Positions 52,857 to 61,468 of a stretch of DNA of 64,000 bases are shown here, piece after piece (within the stretch, counting starts at the first letter, position 1; each line of letters begins with the position of its first letter). The stretch lies in NCBI GenBank assembly GCA_964632495.1, contig CAZWDS010000003.1:26986-90985 (forward strand), in the 5' to 3' direction. Source of the stretch: CALKXV01 sp964632495 (GTDB taxonomy: Bacteria > Pseudomonadota > Alphaproteobacteria > Rhodobacterales > Rhodobacteraceae). The notes beneath the pieces were generated by a model. That model was not told the origin of the DNA, did no database searches, and saw only the letters and a list, made by a program, of their open reading frames with translations. Made by a program: the position numbers and the translations under genes.

Positions 52857-53510
52857 ATGATTACCATCTATTCCGTCCCCGTCGCGCTTTACTGCGCCAA
52901 GCTGCGCATCCTGATGCACCACAAAGGCATCGCGTACGAAGAACTGCCGCCACCGGGCGGGTATGGTTCGGACGAATACCGCGCGATTGTACCGTCGGGA
53001 AATCTGCCCGCGATGATCCACGACGGGTTCATGCTGGCCGATTCCGAGGCCATCGCCGAATACCTGAACGAGGCCTTCCCGGATGTGCCGATGTTGCCGG
53101 ACGACGTGCGCGTTCGAGCCAAGGCGCGCGAGTTCTCCCGCTTGCATGACACCCGTTTGGAACCCGCCGTGCGTGCGATGTATCCGCAAGTCGCTTTTGA
53201 AACACGGGATGCACAAGTGGTGACAGAAGGCGGGGCCGCAGTGTCGAAACACCTCTCATCCCTTGCGCTTTTGTTGGCGGCAAATCCCTTGGACACGGAT
53301 CGCCTTTGGCTGTCCGATTGCGGGTTCGCGGTGACCTTCGCCTGGATAAAGGCCTTTGAAGACGCGCTTAGCTTGCCCGTGGAGTGGCCCGGGATCGTGC
53401 GTGATTATGATGCGCGTTTGCGTGGGTTCGCGGTGGTCGCAAACGAGCTTCAGGCCTACCGCCCCGCAATGGACGCCTACCTAAAGAAAGCCTATCCGCC
53501 TTCGTCTTAA
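52857..53510 (+). CDS. Glutathione S-transferase family protein
   Basis: A 217-residue GST. The N-terminal thioredoxin-like domain shows IYSVPVALYCAKLRILMHHKG, cis-Pro in PSGNLPAMI and the glutathione-binding LADSEAIAEYL. The C-terminal helical domain follows (about 85-210). A possible catalytic residue is Ser6 or Cys13. Substrate is unknown. I start at the ATG at 52857, which follows the propeller gene by 26 bases, likely in one transcript. Confidence 0.87.
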   Translation: MITIYSVPVALYCAKLRILMHHKGIAYEELPPPGGYGSDEYRAIVPSGNLPAMIHDGFMLADSEAIAEYLNEAFPDVPMLPDDVRVRAKAREFSRLHDTRLEPAVRAMYPQVAFETRDAQVVTEGGAAVSKHLSSLALLLAANPLDTDRLWLSDCGFAVTFAWIKAFEDALSLPVEWPGIVRDYDARLRGFAVVANELQAYRPAMDAYLKKAYPPSS

Positions 53511-53518
53511 CTGTCTCT

Positions 53519-53707
53519 TCAGGCGTTCTTGCGCTTGTCGATCTTCAGATAGTGACTGAACCGCTGGCCGCTGGCGTTGTGGCGCGGTCGTTTTTGTACA
53601 CTGAGGGTCTGCGGTCTGGGCAGCTTGTCGCCCTCGATCTGCGTAAACCGTTCGGCCAGTCTGGCGGTATCGGTGGTCTTTGGGCCGTCGATGACATGTT
53701 TGGTCAT
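53519..53707 (-). CDS. Small basic protein of unknown function
   Basis: A 62-residue basic protein that I do not recognise. It is supported by a strong AGGGAGGAG ribosome site just before the ATG and by position, 58 bases after dnaE2 on the same strand. There are no cysteines and no membrane segment. Confidence 0.6.
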   Translation of the reverse strand: MTKHVIDGPKTTDTARLAERFTQIEGDKLPRPQTLSVQKRPRHNASGQRFSHYLKIDKRKNA

Positions 53708-53765
53708 GATCTCCTCCCTTTGATAGAGTGAGTATAACAGATTTTCTGGGATTTTGCAGGGTGTC

Positions 53766-56700
53766 TTAGCTCCACCCGCTGTTCCGGCGTGGATCGGCCG
53801 AGCTGACCGACCCCCAGATGTCCGTCCGCATCAACCCTTTGGCGCGGCCAAACCCTTCACCCCCCGCACCATCGCCGGGGTCCAGCTTGGGCGTGCCGGG
53901 GGTCAGCTTGTGACGCAGAAAGGCCATCGGATGCGCCCGCAGGGTCAGGCGCATCGCGACGTAATCTTCCACCACATGTTCACCCGCAGTCATCTCGGGC
54001 AGGCGGGCCGGGTCTTCTTCGATGCCTTCGCCGTCAAGATCTTGACTGAACAGCGGCAGAGGTTTGTCCGAGGCGATGGCAGAGGCCGCCCAAAGCGCTT
54101 CGCGTCGCGACAAGCCAAGGGGGGCGAAGGCATCCGCCTCGGCCAGAACGCGCAGCATCCGGGGTTCGATCCCGGCACGACGCCAGACGTCTTCAACGCC
54201 CAGATATCCATTGCCACGTGCCGCCACGATCCAGGCGCAGTCTTCTTCGCGCATGGATTTGATCTGGCGAAACCCAAGGCGCAGGGCCAGCCCGCCCTTG
54301 CCGTCGGGTTCCATGATGTTGTCCCATGTCGAGGCATTGATGTCCGGCGGGCGCACCTTGACCCCATGTTCACGCGCGTCGCGCACGATCTGGGCGGGGG
54401 CGTAAAATCCCATGGGTTGGGAATTCAGAAGCGCACAAGCAAAGACGCCGGGGTGATGGCATTTGAGCCAACTAGAGGCATAGACCAGAAGCGCAAAGCT
54501 GGCGGCGTGGCTTTCGGGAAAACCGTAAGACCCAAAGCCTTCGATCTGGGAAAAGCAGCGTTCTGCGAAATCGTCCTCATAGCCCTTGTCGCGCATGCCT
54601 TTCAGGAACCGGGTGCGAAACTCGCTGACATTGCCGTGCTTTTTGAAGGTGGCGAGGGACCGGCGCAGACGGTCGGCTTCCTCGGGTGTGAAACCCGCCC
54701 CCACAATGGCGATCTGCATGGCTTGTTCCTGAAACAGCGGTACGCCAAGGGTTTTGCCAAGGACTTTGCCCAACTCATCCGAAGGGAACTCGATCTTTTC
54801 CTCGCCGTTTCGCCGACGGATGAAGGGATGCACCATGTCGCCTTGGATCGGCCCCGGTCGGATGATCGCGGTTTCGATCACCAGATCATAAAAGGTGCGC
54901 GGTTTCATCCGGGGCAGAAAGTTCATCTGGGCACGGCTTTCCACTTGAAAAACCCCCAGACTGTCCGCCTTGCACAGCATGTCATAAACCGCCGGATCCT
55001 CGGGCGGCAGCGTGGCGAGCGTGTAATCGACCTGATGGTGGGTTTTCAGCAGGTCAAACGCTTTGCGGATGCAGGACAACATGCCAAGGGCCAGCACGTC
55101 GACCTTCAGGATACCCAAGCTGTCGATATCGTCCTTGTCCCAACAGATGACCGTGCGGTCCTCCATCGTGGCGTTTTCGATGGGCACCAGTTCGTCCAGA
55201 CGGCCCTCGGTGATGATAAAGCCGCCGACGTGCTGCGACAGATGACGGGGAAACCCTTGGATTTCGAAGATCAGCTTCAAGGTCAGCGCCAGACGCTTGT
55301 CGGTCGGGTCCAGCCCGATTTCGCGCAGTTGCTGGTCGGCCATGCCAGAGGTGTCAAAAAACCCCCAAAGCTGAGACGAGATCGCACCGATGGTATCCTC
55401 GGTCAGCCCCATGGCGCGCCCCACCTCGCGGATTGCGCGTTTGCCCCGGTAATGCACAACAGTGGCGCAAAGGCCTGCGCGGTGACGGCCGTAGCGTTCA
55501 TAGATGTGCTGGATCACCTCTTCGCGGCGTTCGTGTTCAAAGTCGACATCGATGTCGGGGGGCTCGTCGCGGGCTTCACTGACGAAGCGTTCAAAGACCA
55601 TGGTGCCGATCTCGGGGCTGACGCTGGTGACACCAAGGCAATAGCAGACGACCGAGTTCGCTGCCGAGCCGCGCCCCTGACAAAGGATGCCCCGCGACCG
55701 GGCAAAAGCGACCACATCGCGGACGGTCAGGAAGTAGGGTTCGTAGTTCAGCTTGGCGATCAGCGTCAGTTCGTGGTTCAGCAGCGTTTTGACATGATCC
55801 GGTGCGCCCGAGGGATAGCGCCATTTCAAACCTTCGTATGACAGACGCGCCAGACGTTCAGAAGCGGTTTCGCCGTCGGCGATTTCCGAGGGGTATTCAT
55901 AGCGCAACTCGTCCAGTTGGAAGGTCAGCGTCTCGGCCAGCGCGCCGGCCCGTGTGACGGCATCGCTGTGAAGGCCGAAGAGATGGCGCATTTCGGCCTC
56001 GGACCTCAGGCGCTGTTCGGCATTGGCAAGGGCAGCGCGACCCAGATCATCGACCTTGCGGCCCAAACGAACGGCGGTCAGCACATCGGCCAGCTTGCGT
56101 CGGTTGCCGTGGTGCATCCGGGGGGTGGCGCTGGCGATGGTGGGGATGTTTAGCGTTTTGGCAAGGTCGGCGATCTTGTCGAACCGGTCGCCGTCTTGCC
56201 CGTCATAGCGCGGGGTCATGACGAGGTAACAGTCTTCAGCAAAGCGGCGCGTCAACCGATCCGCTTGTGAGTGCCAATCGCCCGCGCCGTTTTGTGAGGG
56301 CGTGCCTGTGGGCGGGTGGATCAGTAGGGCAAGGTCTGTGCCGAATTCGATCAGGTCGTCGAGGTGGATCAGGCATGAGCCTTTCTCGGCTTTCAATCGT
56401 CCACGCGAGATCAGGCGACACAGGTTGCCCCATCCCGCCCGTGTCTTGGGCAGTGTGGTGACAGTGAAACCGGTGTCCAGAACGATCCGGGCGGCGGGCA
56501 AAAGGCGCGGGATATTCAAGACGGCGGCAGAGGCATCCCCTTGGATGTGCGATTTCTGCGCAGAAATCGTTGCGAAAAATGCGCTTTTTTCGCCGTCTCC
56601 TGAAAAGAGAGGTGGCGGCGTCACCCGCGTTTCAAACCCTGCTTTGGGACCGTCTAGGGGATCAGTGGTCTCGACCTTTGACAATGTACCTGTGCGTTGG

Positions 56701-56984
56701 CGGAAGGCGCTGCCTGGATAGCTTTCGAAGACCTGCTTCTGACGCTCCCATCCCGCGACTGGGGCAGGAGGGCCAATCAGATCGCCTTCCAAGCGCTCTT
56801 TCACCTGCCGCGCAATCTCGCGCACCCGCGTATGCGCGCGCACCACACCGGCAACCGAGTTCTCATCCGCAATCGCAATCGCCGACAACCCCAACAAGGC
56901 GGCACGGTCGACATATTCCTCGGCGTGGCTGGCGCCGGTGAGGAAGGTAAAGTTCGACATGGCGCTGAGTTCAGCAAACGGCAT
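53766..56984 (-). CDS. dnaE2: Error-prone DNA polymerase III alpha subunit DnaE2
   Basis: A 1072-residue C-family polymerase of the mutagenic DnaE2 type used in damage-induced translesion synthesis. An N-terminal PHP domain (SNFTFLTGASHAEEY at the start) is followed by palm, thumb and finger domains with the catalytic Asp pair in PPDIDVDFEHERREEV, and a C-terminal OB region. Two HhH-type motifs are visible late. I start at 56984, behind AAGGGA and matching family N termini. In most alphaproteobacteria dnaE2 follows imuA and imuB; here a methyltransferase gene lies upstream. I did not find a GTTC-N7-GTTC LexA box upstream. Confidence 0.95.
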   Translation of the reverse strand: MPFAELSAMSNFTFLTGASHAEEYVDRAALLGLSAIAIADENSVAGVVRAHTRVREIARQVKERLEGDLIGPPAPVAGWERQKQVFESYPGSAFRQRTGTLSKVETTDPLDGPKAGFETRVTPPPLFSGDGEKSAFFATISAQKSHIQGDASAAVLNIPRLLPAARIVLDTGFTVTTLPKTRAGWGNLCRLISRGRLKAEKGSCLIHLDDLIEFGTDLALLIHPPTGTPSQNGAGDWHSQADRLTRRFAEDCYLVMTPRYDGQDGDRFDKIADLAKTLNIPTIASATPRMHHGNRRKLADVLTAVRLGRKVDDLGRAALANAEQRLRSEAEMRHLFGLHSDAVTRAGALAETLTFQLDELRYEYPSEIADGETASERLARLSYEGLKWRYPSGAPDHVKTLLNHELTLIAKLNYEPYFLTVRDVVAFARSRGILCQGRGSAANSVVCYCLGVTSVSPEIGTMVFERFVSEARDEPPDIDVDFEHERREEVIQHIYERYGRHRAGLCATVVHYRGKRAIREVGRAMGLTEDTIGAISSQLWGFFDTSGMADQQLREIGLDPTDKRLALTLKLIFEIQGFPRHLSQHVGGFIITEGRLDELVPIENATMEDRTVICWDKDDIDSLGILKVDVLALGMLSCIRKAFDLLKTHHQVDYTLATLPPEDPAVYDMLCKADSLGVFQVESRAQMNFLPRMKPRTFYDLVIETAIIRPGPIQGDMVHPFIRRRNGEEKIEFPSDELGKVLGKTLGVPLFQEQAMQIAIVGAGFTPEEADRLRRSLATFKKHGNVSEFRTRFLKGMRDKGYEDDFAERCFSQIEGFGSYGFPESHAASFALLVYASSWLKCHHPGVFACALLNSQPMGFYAPAQIVRDAREHGVKVRPPDINASTWDNIMEPDGKGGLALRLGFRQIKSMREEDCAWIVAARGNGYLGVEDVWRRAGIEPRMLRVLAEADAFAPLGLSRREALWAASAIASDKPLPLFSQDLDGEGIEEDPARLPEMTAGEHVVEDYVAMRLTLRAHPMAFLRHKLTPGTPKLDPGDGAGGEGFGRAKGLMRTDIWGSVSSADPRRNSGWS

Positions 56985-57380
56985 GGCCGATTCCCTTGTG
57001 AAATTGGCAGAATCAGGGCGAATTCCCTGAGGTTTACCACGATATTCACGTTTTGTTCTTTTTTCCAGAAAACTTTCACGCATCGGTTTCACGCTCTTAC
57101 GCAGCTTTCACGTTTCGCTCACAGCAACGGGGGCTGCCTCAATTGACCCAGCGTCATTCACAAGCGAACCTGTTCTCAGCCGCATCACAAGCGCGGCACT
57201 GGTGAGTGTATTTTAGCCAGTCGGACCGGAGATCAATTACGGGTCTGCAAAGACCGGTTCGACCGTAGTGAGTGATGGGGTCGCATGACGAGTGAGAGGG
57301 GTATTGGTGAGCGTTTGTAGAGTGCGAAGATGGAATAATCCCTCGTCCCTGGGGCCACCTTCGACTCTACGAACGTTACT
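56985..57380. promoter_or_regulatory. 396-base gap upstream of dnaE2 with repeated TTTCACG motifs
   Basis: No gene is supported. The heptamer TTTCACG occurs at 57074-57080, 57087-57093 and 57106-57112, and ATTCACG at 57044-57050; on the dnaE2 strand these read CGTGAAA. Further up, GTGAGTG-like words recur at 57202, 57269 and 57291. The near end overlaps the open but unlikely N-terminal extension of dnaE2. The first cluster sits 60-130 bases before the dnaE2 start, where a promoter would be. Confidence 0.45.
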
Positions 57381-58235
57381 TCATGTTCGTTTGAGCAAAG
57401 TGATCAGATACCGATTGTTCAAGGTAAAGACCGCACTTGTGCGGTCGTTTTTGCGCAAGCGGTTGTTCAAACGGTGCGCTTTGCGTTTGCCCATGACCGT
57501 GCGGATACCCTTGGTCAAAAGCCAGCGGAACTTGGGACGTTTGGCCGACAGTTCAGCATCAATCAAAGTGATCGCGTCACCGAAGACATGAAACAGCGCT
57601 TGTTCCAGATCGATAGAGGGGGCGACGGCTTCGGTGATGTCTTCCTGCTTCAAAACGGCCACCGGTAGCTTTTCAAGGGCGTCGCGAAACTTTGCAACGG
57701 GATGGCCACCGCCAGGCAACCGGATCGGCCCTTCGCGCGAAAACGCATCTGACCGAAAGCAATCCGCAATCAGCACATGACCGTCGGCTTTGACATGTTT
57801 CAGGGCTTTGTCCAGCGCAAGGTCCATCGGGATGTACTGGAAGCTTTCGGAAAAGAGGCACAGGTCGAACTTGGTGTCCGATTGAAAGTCCTCAAACCCC
57901 ATTTCATGCACCGTGGCTTCGGGCGCGTTCTCGCGACATCGCTCGGCCAGCAGGGGCGAAGGCACAACGATTTCAAGACTATGACCAAGACCGATCAGTT
58001 TCTTGGCCGTTTCGCCCGCACCCCCACCAACATCCAGAATTGAAAGTGGGCCGGTTGGCAAATAGCTGAACAACTTGTCGGTATAGGCCGATTGCGCGGC
58101 GCCAAGATTTTCGGCGTTCGGCTCAAGATCGGTCCAAAGTCCGTAGTGCAGGTTTTCCGCGCCCGTCAGCCAGCGAATGAAGCCAAGGCCAGCGTCCAGC
58201 CCGATTGCCTGAGTGTTGATCTTGTTTTTTGCCAT
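57381..58235 (-). CDS. Class I SAM-dependent methyltransferase
   Basis: A 284-residue methyltransferase. Motif I is SILDVGGGAGETAKKLI (about 65-81); the acidic residue at the end of strand 2 is replaced by the EIVVPSP region; motif with FDLCLFSESFQYI follows. The C-terminal 60 residues are basic and may bind an anionic partner (KGIRTVMGKRKAHRLNNRLRK). Substrate is unknown. It lies upstream of dnaE2 in the same direction, but 396 bases separate them. Confidence 0.82.
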   Translation of the reverse strand: MAKNKINTQAIGLDAGLGFIRWLTGAENLHYGLWTDLEPNAENLGAAQSAYTDKLFSYLPTGPLSILDVGGGAGETAKKLIGLGHSLEIVVPSPLLAERCRENAPEATVHEMGFEDFQSDTKFDLCLFSESFQYIPMDLALDKALKHVKADGHVLIADCFRSDAFSREGPIRLPGGGHPVAKFRDALEKLPVAVLKQEDITEAVAPSIDLEQALFHVFGDAITLIDAELSAKRPKFRWLLTKGIRTVMGKRKAHRLNNRLRKNDRTSAVFTLNNRYLITLLKRT

Positions 58236-58279
58236 GGGCTGGGTTTATCCGGCGAGCTGTGTGAGGAAAAGCGGCATTG

Positions 58280-58759
58280 CTAGGGGGTGGCGCATTTCTG
58301 GAACCGATGGCAGTTCAGAACGCGGGCTTCATCTTCGGCTGTCCACTTTGTTGCGTTACCAAGGCAAGGGCCGATGTCCAATACGCGCGCATCGCCGTCA
58401 TGGCGTAGGGTTACGAAAACCTCAGGCTCAATATCAGGCGCACCGGCACACCATACCGACACGCATTGGATACGTAGTGTGACATCGCGTTGGAATTCGG
58501 CAGTGAAGCCGTTGGCCGTTAAAGCGCGGCCGGTTAGGCGGATTTGGGTTTCGGTGCTGCGATCGGTTTTGGCGGACAAATCCTGCTCGGGGACTGCGAT
58601 TGGGCCGTAGGGTTCGATGCGTCCGATCACCATGGAATAGGTGTCTTCGCTGTCGCGGGCGTATTCGTAGTTTCGCACCACATCGGGGGCCAAGCACGAC
58701 AAGGCGTGGAGGGGCTGGGCGGTCAGAAGGGCGAGGAAAACAAGGGATCGGGTCAGCAT
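58280..58759 (-). CDS. Exported protein of unknown function
   Basis: A 159-residue protein with a signal peptide (about 1-20, ending LHA). The mature part has six cysteines, suggesting disulfides, and an alternating strand pattern (YSMVIGRIEPYGP, QIRLTGRALTANGF, VTLRIQCVSVWCAG). I do not recognise a family. Neighbour genes do not suggest a role. Confidence 0.7.
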   Translation of the reverse strand: MLTRSLVFLALLTAQPLHALSCLAPDVVRNYEYARDSEDTYSMVIGRIEPYGPIAVPEQDLSAKTDRSTETQIRLTGRALTANGFTAEFQRDVTLRIQCVSVWCAGAPDIEPEVFVTLRHDGDARVLDIGPCLGNATKWTAEDEARVLNCHRFQKCATP

Positions 58760-58784
58760 TGGGCGGGGCTTTCAAAGACAGAGA

Positions 58785-59252
58785 TCAGAGCTTGGATCGG
58801 AAAGACTGTATCACAGTTTCATAGACGTCGCGTTTGAAAGGCACGATATTTTCGATGACTTCGTCCGGCGTGGACCAGCGCCATTTGGCGAATTCGGGGT
58901 GGGGTTGTTCGATCTGGATGTCGGTGTCATCCCCTTGGAAACGCAGGAGAAACCAGCGTTGTTGTTGGCCACGGTAGCGGCCTTTCCAGAGTTTGCCGAC
59001 CAGATGATCGGGTAGGTCGTAGGTGATCCAACCATCGTGTTCGGCTTCGATTTGGGCGCAGGCTTGGGGCACTCCGGTTTCTTCCTCAAGCTCGCGAAAG
59101 GCAGCGATTTCAGGGGTTTCGCCGTCGTCTATGCCGCCTTGAGGCATCTGCCATGCACCGGGGGTGTCGATGCGTTCGCCGGTGAAAATGCGGCCCTGCG
59201 CGTCGGCCAGAACGACGCCAACGCAAGCGCGATAGGGGAGGTCATTGCTCAT
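58785..59252 (-). CDS. rppH: RNA pyrophosphohydrolase
   Basis: A 155-residue Nudix hydrolase that removes pyrophosphate from mRNA 5' ends (or dinucleoside polyphosphates). The Nudix box is GGIDDGETPEIAAFRELEEETGV. The N terminus YRACVGVVLAD and C-terminal FKRDVYETVIQSF are typical of alphaproteobacterial RppH. It is upstream of the exported unknown protein by 25 bases. Confidence 0.92.
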   Translation of the reverse strand: MSNDLPYRACVGVVLADAQGRIFTGERIDTPGAWQMPQGGIDDGETPEIAAFRELEEETGVPQACAQIEAEHDGWITYDLPDHLVGKLWKGRYRGQQQRWFLLRFQGDDTDIQIEQPHPEFAKWRWSTPDEVIENIVPFKRDVYETVIQSFRSKL

Positions 59253-59294
59253 GGCTCAACCTCTTAACGCGTAAGTACGGTGGGCGAAAACCCC

Positions 59295-59338
59295 TGTCGG
59301 TACCACGTCGGTATTACGTCGGTATTGCGTCGGTGCGC
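59295..59338. repeat. Four tandem 11-base repeats in a divergent promoter region
   Basis: Units TGTCGGTACCA, CGTCGGTATTA, CGTCGGTATTG and CGTCGGTGCGC start at 59295, 59306, 59317 and 59328. The common core is GTCGGT, with an exact 11-base period, about one helix turn. They lie between the divergent rppH and BrnA-like genes, which suits binding by a protein that contacts one face of the DNA. Confidence 0.6.
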
Positions 59339-59404
59339 CCGGAGAGATGGGGCAGCGTTAACCTTTTGGCGCGATTCTGCCCCGGACCTGACAGGAGACA
59401 CGAC

Positions 59405-59875
59405 ATGAGCACGAACTGGGTGCCGACCAAAGGCGCGAAAACGAGGCGTCTGGCCGAGGAACGGTTTCACCACCTGATCGCCATGCAGACACTGACCTTT
59501 GACAACGGGTTTCTGGAGGCGGCGCAGAAAGAGGTGCCCGAGGCTTGGCACACGCTGGAGGTGGACGTGGATGTGGAGGCGCCGAAAGAAAAGGTGACGC
59601 TTTATCTGGACCGCGCCGTGATCGCGATCTTCCGGCGAATGGGCAAAGGGTATCAGGCCCGGATCAACCGGATTTTGGAGACGTGGGTACAGATGAAGAT
59701 GGCGGAAAAGGTGCAGTTCCAAAAAGAAATCATGGAGCGGGTGGGAGAGGCGATTAACGACAAGAAGCGGGAGGACCCCAAGACGCCAATGGAGAAGTTG
59801 CGGGCGCAACTGGTGGAGCACTGGGCCTATGAGGAGGGGTGGAATGCTGCGGTTAAGGCGATGGGGGAGGGGTGA
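59405..59875 (+). CDS. BrnA antitoxin-like protein
   Basis: A 156-residue protein. Residues about 60-95, with KVTLYLDRAVIAIFRRMGKGYQ followed by INRILETWV, match the ribbon-helix-helix domain of BrnA-type antitoxins. An N-terminal segment of about 55 residues and a helical C-terminal tail of about 60 extend it beyond the usual 90-100. No BrnT toxin gene precedes or follows it. I start at 59405, behind AGGAGA. It may act as a free-standing DNA-binding regulator, perhaps on the adjacent repeats; that is inference. Confidence 0.75.
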   Translation: MSTNWVPTKGAKTRRLAEERFHHLIAMQTLTFDNGFLEAAQKEVPEAWHTLEVDVDVEAPKEKVTLYLDRAVIAIFRRMGKGYQARINRILETWVQMKMAEKVQFQKEIMERVGEAINDKKREDPKTPMEKLRAQLVEHWAYEEGWNAAVKAMGEG

Positions 59876-59983
59876 GGTTTGGTTTGTGGACAAGGCGAAC
59901 GCGTGGCAATTTCTGTGAATGTCGGCTTCGAGCCGGAGTTACAATCCAAGAAACCAGACCTTCCTACGTGCGGCCTAATTTCA

Positions 59984-60027
59984 TCTGGTTCCATGCCGCA
60001 AATTGCTTCTGCGGACATGGAACCAGA
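59984..60027. repeat. Strong hairpin between convergent genes
   Basis: Perfect 12-base arms TCTGGTTCCATG (59984-59995) and CATGGAACCAGA (60016-60027) are extended inside by CCGCA (59996-60000) and TGCGG (60010-60014), with a one-base bulge. It begins within seven bases of the YHS gene stop. Neither strand has a T-run after the stem, so it is more likely an mRNA 3'-end stabilising structure or a repeat than a standard intrinsic terminator. Confidence 0.65.
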
Positions 60028-60033
60028 AAAAGT

Positions 60034-60504
60034 TTATTGTAGGTCCGATGGTTCTGTGAATTCGATATCGACCCATTTGGTGTCTGCCATTTCGATAAAG
60101 CCCGGAATGTCCGTGACCCAGCGTTCTTGCACTTCGGCGGACACGTTCAGGAACAGTTCACCGTCGACAATGCGCCAGTGATTTGGATCACCGTCAAATT
60201 TGAAGCCCATGGCCGCACCAAATGCGCAGTAGCCTCCGTATTCTGGGGCATAGGCCGCCGGGTTCGCCAAGAATGTCGCTTTGTGTTCTTCGTTTGCAAA
60301 CCAATAGGTGGCGTCCTCGTGGGTCGCAGTGATGCTGTAGTTGCCTTTCGTTGCTTCACCAAGCGTATGGTACGCGACAGGGTCAAAGCCTTGTAGCGCT
60401 AGTCCCGTTGAAGAAGCGTTGATTTCTGTGCCGGCTGCCAAAGCAGCAGTGACCATAGATGCCGATACGACTAATCCGGCAATCATCGATTTTGCGAAGT
60501 TCAT
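60034..60504 (-). CDS. Exported YHS-domain protein
   Basis: A 156-residue periplasmic protein with a signal peptide (about 1-23, ending AALAA). The YHS domain (about 30-110) includes LQGFDPVAYHTLGEA, TYWFANEEHKATFLANPAAYAPEYGGYCAFGAA and the conserved Cys in GGYCA. Such proteins may bind a metal or small ligand, but function is unproven. It diverges from a TetR gene, which may control it. Confidence 0.88.
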   Translation of the reverse strand: MNFAKSMIAGLVVSASMVTAALAAGTEINASSTGLALQGFDPVAYHTLGEATKGNYSITATHEDATYWFANEEHKATFLANPAAYAPEYGGYCAFGAAMGFKFDGDPNHWRIVDGELFLNVSAEVQERWVTDIPGFIEMADTKWVDIEFTEPSDLQ

Positions 60505-60513
60505 GTGTTTGTC

Positions 60514-60531
60514 CTTTGGTTGTCACCAAAG
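60514..60531 (-). promoter_or_regulatory. Inverted repeat overlapping the YHS ribosome site
   Basis: Arms CTTTGG (60514-60519) and CCAAAG (60526-60531) flank six bases. On the minus strand the downstream arm overlaps the ribosome site AAAGGAC. It could be an operator for the divergent TetR protein or an RNA hairpin that hides the ribosome site. Confidence 0.45.
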
Positions 60532-60618
60532 CAATCACCCGGGAGGGCGCCACTTTGGTTGTGGGGCTTGAGTTGTTCGCGGCTTGCACCGCTCAGGTCT
60601 TTGAACGTAGGGAAGCGA

Positions 60619-60628
60619 ACCAATTGGT
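60619..60628. promoter_or_regulatory. Palindrome ACCAATTGGT in the YHS/TetR gap
   Basis: A 10-base perfect palindrome in the 191-base divergent gap, 68 bases before the TetR start. It is a candidate operator, but is short enough to occur by chance. Confidence 0.3.
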
Positions 60629-60695
60629 ACAAAACAACTCATTGTGAACGAACATAAAAATTGCACCATCGACAGAGATGCATTACAAATGCGCC

Positions 60696-61244
60696 ATGGC
60701 ACGACCAAGAGAATTTAACCCCGAGACTGCAATTTCCGGTGCAATGTCAATATTTTGGCGACTTGGATTCAAAGGCACCAATCTGCCCGATCTATTGGAT
60801 GCCATGGGGATCACCCGCGGAAGTTTTTACAAAGCGTTTGGTGACAAAGAGGCCGTCTATCTTGAAGCGCTTGACCTTTATGATCGGACAGAGATCGAGA
60901 CCGCAGTGACATTGCTTGGCAGCCATCAAGAGGCCGCCGACGCTGATTGCATCGCCCGGTTGTTTGCCCCGCGCGAGGACGATTCAATTGGCTGTTTTGG
61001 TTGCAACGCAATGGTCGAAATGGCCCCGGTGAACAAGAAAGTTGCGGAAAAAACCAGTGTCATTGCCACCCGGTTTCGCGACGCGGTCAAGGACCGGCTG
61101 ATAAGATCAGGCGCGTCCCACGATATCGCGCAAGATCGGGCTGACATGATTCTAACTTTGTATTTTGGCAGCAAAACTCTAGCAAAAACTGGGGTACGAT
61201 CAGGGAACTGGCCCGCTCGGATCTCTCAAATCCTTACCAAGTAA
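60696..61244 (+). CDS. TetR/AcrR family regulator
   Basis: A 182-residue TetR repressor. The DNA-binding domain (about 1-55) shows ETAISGAMSIFWRLGFKGTN and the helix-turn-helix LLDAMGITRGSFYKAFGDKEAVY. The ligand domain has DSIGCFGCNAMVEMAP, with two close cysteines that could serve redox or electrophile sensing as in NemR-like proteins (inference). I start at 60696 with MARPREFN, the usual N terminus. It diverges from the YHS gene. Confidence 0.9.
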   Translation: MARPREFNPETAISGAMSIFWRLGFKGTNLPDLLDAMGITRGSFYKAFGDKEAVYLEALDLYDRTEIETAVTLLGSHQEAADADCIARLFAPREDDSIGCFGCNAMVEMAPVNKKVAEKTSVIATRFRDAVKDRLIRSGASHDIAQDRADMILTLYFGSKTLAKTGVRSGNWPARISQILTK

Positions 61245-61468
61245 GTCGGTAGCACTTGCTGCCTAAAATGGTTTCCAAACTGCAGGGTTTTCGAGCTTCG
61301 TACTGAATGTGGGCGCAATGCGGACATTCGCCGCAAATCTCAATTGCCCGGCCTCTGGTGGTGGTGATCGGGTACATCACCAAATGTCATTCAAAAACGT
61401 GGGTTTGGCCTTTTATCCAATGCGGGGGCGGGCTATATGCGCTCGTCCCCAAGCCATAGGAGGTCAAA

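Noticed and set aside
53754..55841. A 695-codon open frame opposite dnaE2
   Set aside because: It is the complement of a well-conserved polymerase and has no family signature or proper start context; high GC explains the lack of stops.
57163..57172. GAACCTGTTC upstream of dnaE2 as a LexA site
   Set aside because: The alphaproteobacterial site is a direct repeat GTTC-N7-GTTC; this palindrome does not fit, and it is about 180 bases from the start.
59295..59338. The four 11-base repeats as a CRISPR fragment
   Set aside because: Units are far too short, adjacent without spacers, and no cas gene is present.
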